Assembly: GCA_964521625.1 (NCBI GenBank)
Contig: CAZFSM010000006.1
Coordinates: 1 to 64,000, forward strand
Source: UBA1444 sp964521625
Lineage (GTDB): Bacteria > Bacillota > Negativicutes > UBA1444
DNA: 64,000 bases
Reading direction: 5' to 3'
The notes under the pieces are model-generated. The model was given only the letters and a program-made list of their open reading frames with translations, did not search any database and was not told where the DNA came from. This document shows positions 59,374 through 64,000 of the stretch, in pieces. Position 1 is the stretch's first letter. Every line of letters begins with the position of its first letter. The position numbers were made by a program, and so were the translations under genes.

Positions 59374-61110
59374 ATGCGCAAATTGTTGACCGGTAATGAA
59401 GCGATTGCCCGTGGCGCCTATGAGGCAGGCGTCCGGGTGGCCTGCGCTTATCCGGGGACTCCCAGCACGGAGATTCTGGAAAATATCGCCCAATATGATG
59501 AGATTGATTCACAATGGTCCACCAATGAAAAAGTATCGGTCGAAGTGGCGCAGGGCGCTTGTTTTGCCGGTGCTCGGGTACTGGTTGCGATGAAACATGT
59601 CGGAGTGAATGTGGCTGCCGATCCGTTGTTCACTCTTGGCTATAACGGAGTGAATGGCGGATTTGTTTTTGTTTCCGCCGATGATCCGGGGATGCACAGC
59701 TCACAGAACGAACAGGATAACCGCTATTACGCAAAATTCATGAAAGCAGTTTTGCTGGAGCCGTCCGACAGCCAGGAAGCCAAGGATTTGGTCGGCCAGG
59801 GGCTGGAAATTAGCGAAAAGTTCGACACTCCGGTCATGCTGAGAACCACGACCCGGATTTCCCACTCCAAAAGCCTGGTCTCCTTGTCGCCGCGACAGGA
59901 AATCTCGTTGAAACCCTATGAGAAAAATCCGGTCAAGAACTTTGTCATGCCGGCGCATCAGCGGATCAAACGACCCGGTATCGAGGACCGTTTGCAGCGT
60001 TTGGCGAAATATGCCGATACATTCCCCGGCAATCGGGTGGAAGAAGGCGGTGCGGAGTTCGCCGTGATTACCAGTGGCCCGGGCTATCTGTATGCGAAAG
60101 AAGCTCTGGGCAACCGGGCGACCTATCTGAAACTGACGATGACCTGGCCGCTGCCGGCTGGCTTGATTCGTGATTTTATCGACAAACATGGCAAAGTGTA
60201 CCTGATTGAAGAAGGCGAACCGTTTCTGGAAGAGCAGATCAAAGCGCTCGGCCTATCAGTTATTGGCAAGGACCTGTTTCCCCGCATCGGTGAACTGAGC
60301 GCCACGATTGTTCGCGAGAAATTGCTTGGCGCGACATTGCCGCGCCTGACTGTCGACTGTTCGGCGGTGCCGGGGCGGCCGCCGGTGCTGTGCGCCGGCT
60401 GTCCGCATCGTGGAGTTTTCGCTATGGTTGCCAAGACTGCGGACATTGTGACTAGCGATATCGGCTGTTATTCGCTGGGGTTTATGCCGCCGCTGAGTGT
60501 CGGCGACACTTGCATCGATATGGGCGCCAGTATTCCAAATGCGCTCGGTTTCGCCAAAGTCATGCCGGACCGCAAGATCGTGGCAACTATCGGCGACTCG
60601 ACTTTTTTGCATTCTGGCATTACCGGCCTGATTGACTTGGTATATAACCGGGGTGCGGTGACCGTCGTTATTTTGGACAACCGGATTACCGGTATGACCG
60701 GGCATCAGCAAAACCCGGCCAGCGGCTTTGATATTCATGGCAAGCCCGCGCCGCAGATCAATCTGGAGCAGATTATCCGCGCCTGTGGGATTACCAGTCT
60801 CTGGACTGTAGATGCCTACGATTTGGCGGAAACCAATGCGGCACTGCAGGCGGCGCTTGCCAGCGGCGGCCCGGCTGTCGTGATTGCCAGACGCCCCTGC
60901 GTGTTGATCGAGCGCAATGAAGTCCGCGAGCCGCTGGAAATAGACGCTGACCTCTGCAAGCGCTGCAAAGCCTGTCTGAAAGTGGGCTGCCCGGCCATCG
61001 AATTTATAGGCGGCGTTGTGCGGATTGACCTGGTGATGTGTACCGGCTGCGGCGTCTGCCAGCAGGTCTGTAAATTTGTCGCAATGCGAAAGGCCGGTGC
61101 CGCGCAATGA
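59374..61110 (+). CDS. iorA: Indolepyruvate ferredoxin oxidoreductase alpha subunit
   Basis: Oxidatively decarboxylates aryl pyruvates with CoA, reducing ferredoxin. The N-terminal domain (RGAYEAGVRVACAYPGTPST), the TPP-binding stretch VATIGDSTFLHSGITGLIDL and two C-terminal 4Fe-4S clusters (CKRCKACLKVGCP and CTGCGVCQQVCKF) are present. 578 residues. It points to an anaerobic amino acid metabolism. ATGA overlap with iorB. Confidence 0.96.
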   Translation: MRKLLTGNEAIARGAYEAGVRVACAYPGTPSTEILENIAQYDEIDSQWSTNEKVSVEVAQGACFAGARVLVAMKHVGVNVAADPLFTLGYNGVNGGFVFVSADDPGMHSSQNEQDNRYYAKFMKAVLLEPSDSQEAKDLVGQGLEISEKFDTPVMLRTTTRISHSKSLVSLSPRQEISLKPYEKNPVKNFVMPAHQRIKRPGIEDRLQRLAKYADTFPGNRVEEGGAEFAVITSGPGYLYAKEALGNRATYLKLTMTWPLPAGLIRDFIDKHGKVYLIEEGEPFLEEQIKALGLSVIGKDLFPRIGELSATIVREKLLGATLPRLTVDCSAVPGRPPVLCAGCPHRGVFAMVAKTADIVTSDIGCYSLGFMPPLSVGDTCIDMGASIPNALGFAKVMPDRKIVATIGDSTFLHSGITGLIDLVYNRGAVTVVILDNRITGMTGHQQNPASGFDIHGKPAPQINLEQIIRACGITSLWTVDAYDLAETNAALQAALASGGPAVVIARRPCVLIERNEVREPLEIDADLCKRCKACLKVGCPAIEFIGGVVRIDLVMCTGCGVCQQVCKFVAMRKAGAAQ

Positions 61111-61682
61111 AGCAACCGATCAATATCCTGATTGTCGGCGTTGGTGGACAGGGAACTTTGTTTGCCGGTAAAGTCATCGGCAGTGTAGCCGAGCGCAGCG
61201 GGTTTGATGTCAAGCAATCCGAAGTGCACGGCATGGCGCAACGTGGCGGCAGTGTCGTCACTTATGTGCGGTTTGGCAATAACGTTGCCTCACCCTTGGT
61301 GGAAAAAGGCGAAGCCGACATCATTGTTGCCTTCGAACAGCTGGAAGCACTGCGCTGGATTGAATATCTGAAACCAGGTGGAACTGTTATTGTTAATGAA
61401 TTGAAGATATCACCGATGCCGGTTATCACTGGCGCGGCGCAATACCCTGACAATATTTTCGCCCGCCTGGAGCAGGCCGGAGTCAGCACCGTTCGCGTCA
61501 ATGCCGGAAAACTGGCCGCTGACAGCGACAATCCCAAGGCACTCAATATTGTCTTATTGGGCTTGCTGGCAAAGCGGTTGCCACTGGCACGTGAATTGTG
61601 GGCTGCGGCGATAGGCGAAGTCGGTCCGGCGGCCAGTCGGACGGCAAACTTGTTGGCGTTTGACAAAGGTTGGTCGTTTTGA
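61107..61682 (+). CDS. iorB: Indolepyruvate ferredoxin oxidoreductase beta subunit
   Basis: 191-residue gamma-type domain of 2-oxoacid oxidoreductases: ILIVGVGGQGTLFAGKVIGS and SEVHGMAQRGGSVVTYVRFG. It forms the heterodimer with IorA. It overlaps iorA by 4 bases and the HAD gene by 4 bases. Confidence 0.95.
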   Translation: MKQPINILIVGVGGQGTLFAGKVIGSVAERSGFDVKQSEVHGMAQRGGSVVTYVRFGNNVASPLVEKGEADIIVAFEQLEALRWIEYLKPGGTVIVNELKISPMPVITGAAQYPDNIFARLEQAGVSTVRVNAGKLAADSDNPKALNIVLLGLLAKRLPLARELWAAAIGEVGPAASRTANLLAFDKGWSF

Positions 61683-62356
61683 TCCGCCAGTTACGCTTTC
61701 GCGGCGTATTTTTTGATCTGGACGGCACGTTGCTTGATACGACTCCCTTGATTCTGAAATCGTTTCAGCATACATTTGCGCATCATTTCCAGCGCCAGGT
61801 GACGATTGAAGACATTCAGCCGTTCATGGGCCAGCCACTGCGGGCAGCGATGCAAGTGATGGCCTCCGGGCAGGAAGATGAAGTCACCGCCACCTACCGC
61901 GCCTTTAGCCTGGCGCATCACGACCAACTGGCGGCGATATTCGTTGGTGTGCATGATACTGTGAAAACACTATATGAAGCCGGTGTAAAAATGGCGATTG
62001 TGACTTCGAAGACTTCTTCGACAGCGCGACGCGGCTTGCGGCTGTTCAATCTGGAGCAGTACTTCGAGCCGGTGATTGGTGTGGAGGAAGTCCACAAGCA
62101 CAAACCGGACCCGGAGCCGGTGCTGGCTGCATTGCGTTTGTCTGGCTTATCGGCTGCCGACTGTCTGATGGTCGGCGACAGTCCGCACGATCTGATGAGC
62201 GGGCAGGGTGCAGGGCTGAAAACGGCTGCCGTCCGCTGGACCCATGTGGCCTGGGCCGATGTCATGGCTGCCAAGCCAGACTTTGTCTTTGAATCCATGG
62301 CCGATATTTTGCCGGTTGTGTTTAATGAAAACGAGAAGGACGGTGTGCTTGGTTGA
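61679..62356 (+). CDS. HAD-family phosphatase, PpaX/Gph-like
   Basis: 225 residues with HAD motifs FFDLDGTLLDTT (nucleophile Asp), TSKTS, KPDPEPVL and GDSPHDLMSGQGAG. The cap is the helical type of phosphoglycolate and pyrophosphate phosphatases. I use the TTG at 61679, whose TTGA overlaps the iorB stop; a TTG at 61670 is possible. It leads into mtnP, also by a TTGA overlap. The substrate is not certain. Confidence 0.88.
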   Translation: MIRQLRFRGVFFDLDGTLLDTTPLILKSFQHTFAHHFQRQVTIEDIQPFMGQPLRAAMQVMASGQEDEVTATYRAFSLAHHDQLAAIFVGVHDTVKTLYEAGVKMAIVTSKTSSTARRGLRLFNLEQYFEPVIGVEEVHKHKPDPEPVLAALRLSGLSAADCLMVGDSPHDLMSGQGAGLKTAAVRWTHVAWADVMAAKPDFVFESMADILPVVFNENEKDGVLG

Positions 62357-63156
62357 AACAGAGTCCATCGATTGCCGTCATCGGCGGTACCGGGGTTTAT
62401 GACCCCAAAATGCTGGCCCGGATTGAAACTATTGAAGTCGATACTCCCTATGGGACGGTGACGTGTCAGACCGGTGAATACGCCGGTAAGACAGTTGCCT
62501 TTATTCCACGGCATGGCAGTAAACATTCGATTCCGCCGCATTTGATCAATTATCGGGCCAATCTCTGGGCGCTGAAAAAAATCGGTGTGCGTAAAATTTT
62601 GGCGACCACTGCTGTCGGTTCGCTCGACCGGCAGTATAAGCCGGGCGATTTTGTGTTTCCCGACCAGTTCCTTGATTTCACCAAAAGCCGGGAGTCGACT
62701 TTTTACACCGGCGGCGAGCGTGGTGTCGTTCATGTCGATGTCACTGCGCCGTATTGTCCGGTGTTGAGCCGGCATATCGTCGCCAGTGCGTTTGAATTGA
62801 AGCTGTCTGCGCACAATGGCGGCTGCTATGTCTGCACGGAAGGGCCCCGCTTCGAGACGGCCGCTGAAGTCAAAGCGTATCGGCAACTCGGCGGCGACGT
62901 CGTCGGGATGACCGGCGTGCCGGAAGCAGTGCTGGCCCGTGAGGCGGAAATGTGTTATATCACCGTATCAATGGTGACAAATTTCGCCGCCGGAATTAGT
63001 AAAGAACTGCTGACGCATCGCGAAGTATTTGAAACGATGCAGCAAAACAGCGAAAACATCCGCAAACTGCTGGCCGAGGCGATCGAAGCGGTCGACCCGC
63101 TCTCGGACTGCGCCTGCCACCACGCATTGCAGGAGTTTGGCGGTTTTAAATTATGA
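62353..63156 (+). CDS. mtnP: S-methyl-5'-thioadenosine phosphorylase
   Basis: Phosphorolyses methylthioadenosine to adenine and methylthioribose 1-phosphate. IAVIGGTGVYD, PRHGSKHSIPPHLINYRAN, YVCTEGPRFETAAEV and DVVGMTGVPEAVLAREAEMC match the MTAP/PNP type-I family. 267 residues from a TTG at 62353 that overlaps the HAD stop. mtnA overlaps its stop. Confidence 0.92.
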   Translation: MKQSPSIAVIGGTGVYDPKMLARIETIEVDTPYGTVTCQTGEYAGKTVAFIPRHGSKHSIPPHLINYRANLWALKKIGVRKILATTAVGSLDRQYKPGDFVFPDQFLDFTKSRESTFYTGGERGVVHVDVTAPYCPVLSRHIVASAFELKLSAHNGGCYVCTEGPRFETAAEVKAYRQLGGDVVGMTGVPEAVLAREAEMCYITVSMVTNFAAGISKELLTHREVFETMQQNSENIRKLLAEAIEAVDPLSDCACHHALQEFGGFKL

Positions 63157-64000
63157 CCGGCAGTGAAACGCGGTTGCAATCGATGGTTTGGCAAAACGGG
63201 GCATTGGTGCTGCTGGATCAGACCAAGCTGCCTTTGCAGGAAGAGTATATTGAGTGCCGGGACTACCGGCGAGTGGCCGAAGCGATCCGCCGGCTGGAAG
63301 TGCGCGGCGCACCGGCTATCGGTGCGGCAGCTGCTTTTGGCCTGGTGCTGGGGGCTGCTGAAATTGTGCGTAATCAGGCGGATCTGGCGCTGGAGTTGCC
63401 GGCAGTTGCCGCGCAGCTGAAGGCAACCCGACCGACGGCGGTCAATTTGTTCTGGGCGATTGAACGGATGATGCAGGTGTACGCAAGCCATCAGCACGAA
63501 GCTTCTGTCGAGGGCATATTGGCTAAGCTGGAAGCCGCTGCGGTTGAGATTGCCGATAAGGACAAGTTGGTTAATGAAAGCATTGCCCAACATGGGGCGA
63601 CTTTGTTCAGCCGGCCGGTTTCGATCCTGACCCACTGCAACGCCGGCGCACTGGCAACTGTAGCGGTTGGCACCGCTCTTGGCGTGATCGAGCAGGCCTG
63701 GCGCGAAGGAAACGTTACGGAAGTATTTGCTGATGAAACCCGCCCCTTGCTGCAAGGCGCACGGTTGACGGCGGTCGAACTGTCGCGGGCCGGTATCCCG
63801 GTGACGCTGATTACCGACAACATGGCAGCCTGGGTGATGAAGACAGGCAAAGTGCAGGCAATCATCGTCGGTGCTGACCGGATTGCCAGTAATGGCGATG
63901 TAGCCAACAAAATCGGTACTTATGGCTTGTCGGTACTGGCTGCGGAACTTAACATTCCTTTTTATGTCGCTGCTCCGTTGTCCACTTTTGACTTTTCGCT
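63153..64000 (+). CDS. mtnA: S-methyl-5-thioribose-1-phosphate isomerase, partial
   Basis: Converts methylthioribose 1-phosphate to methylthioribulose 1-phosphate. RLEVRGAPAIGAAAAFGLVL, the catalytic Cys in LTHCNAGALATV and the catalytic Asp in VGADRIASNGDVANKIGTYG are present. The ATG at 63153 overlaps the mtnP stop (ATGA). About 282 codons are in the window; the C-terminal part continues beyond the edge. Confidence 0.95.
   Translation, partial: MTGSETRLQSMVWQNGALVLLDQTKLPLQEEYIECRDYRRVAEAIRRLEVRGAPAIGAAAAFGLVLGAAEIVRNQADLALELPAVAAQLKATRPTAVNLFWAIERMMQVYASHQHEASVEGILAKLEAAAVEIADKDKLVNESIAQHGATLFSRPVSILTHCNAGALATVAVGTALGVIEQAWREGNVTEVFADETRPLLQGARLTAVELSRAGIPVTLITDNMAAWVMKTGKVQAIIVGADRIASNGDVANKIGTYGLSVLAAELNIPFYVAAPLSTFDFS

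Noticed and set aside
1..64000. CRISPR arrays, tRNA or rRNA genes, prophage modules
   Set aside because: No regularly spaced repeats, no cloverleaf or rRNA signatures, and no phage structural or integrase genes were seen on either strand.

Overview
The window reads as a chromosomal segment of a spore-forming or related diderm Firmicute, most likely class Negativicutes (Sporomusaceae-like). This is inferred from the Firmicute housekeeping order remA-gmk-rpoZ-coaBC and priA-def-fmt-DUF116-rsmB-rlmN-pknB-rsgA-rpe, from S-box, T-box and FMN riboswitches, from a SpoIIE-type phosphatase, and from anaerobe genes (indolepyruvate oxidoreductase, DUF116). No tRNA, rRNA, CRISPR or complete insertion sequence was seen.

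Region 1 (1-29.6 kb) is conserved core. It carries remA-gmk-rpoZ-coaBC, an S-box-controlled metK, a decayed msrB, a small secreted protein, a leucine-type T-box that controls only a 46-residue ORF, the long priA-to-rpe cluster, an FMN-riboswitch operon ribD-ribE-ribBA-ribH-hslO, rpmB, recG, and a polyphosphate neighbourhood (CYTH-CHAD protein, SixA, PPK, PPX-HD).

Region 2 (29.6-52.3 kb) is accessory signalling DNA. It has a CheY-CheX fusion plus CheX, a PAS-PucR regulator, two methyl-accepting chemotaxis proteins, an MFS transporter, a secreted PDZ protein and arginase. These are followed by a scrambled stretch (41.6-48.3 kb) of partial genes: two copies of one XRE antitoxin, a broken HigB-like toxin, a shattered GAF/HD-GYP gene, a truncated transposase, a 24-residue receiver stub and a duplicated ATPase tail. 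Inside and beyond it are intact signalling proteins: a periplasmic-binding histidine kinase, an HDOD response regulator, and an 878-residue SpoIIE-type sensor with an alanine-racemase-like partner.

Region 3 (52.3-64 kb) returns to core metabolism: guaB, a WecG/TagA glycosyltransferase, psd-pssA, a membrane GT2, queD-queE, surE, iorA-iorB, a HAD phosphatase, and mtnP-mtnA of methylthioadenosine salvage. mtnA runs off the window edge. Most genes from psd to mtnA overlap or nearly touch, suggesting long co-transcribed units.

The least explained items are the T-box that ends in a tiny ORF, a minus-strand small membrane-protein gene split by an in-frame TGA (35.0-35.2 kb), the racemase paralogue lacking the expected catalytic tyrosine, and the duplicated and decayed signalling/toxin-antitoxin mosaic.
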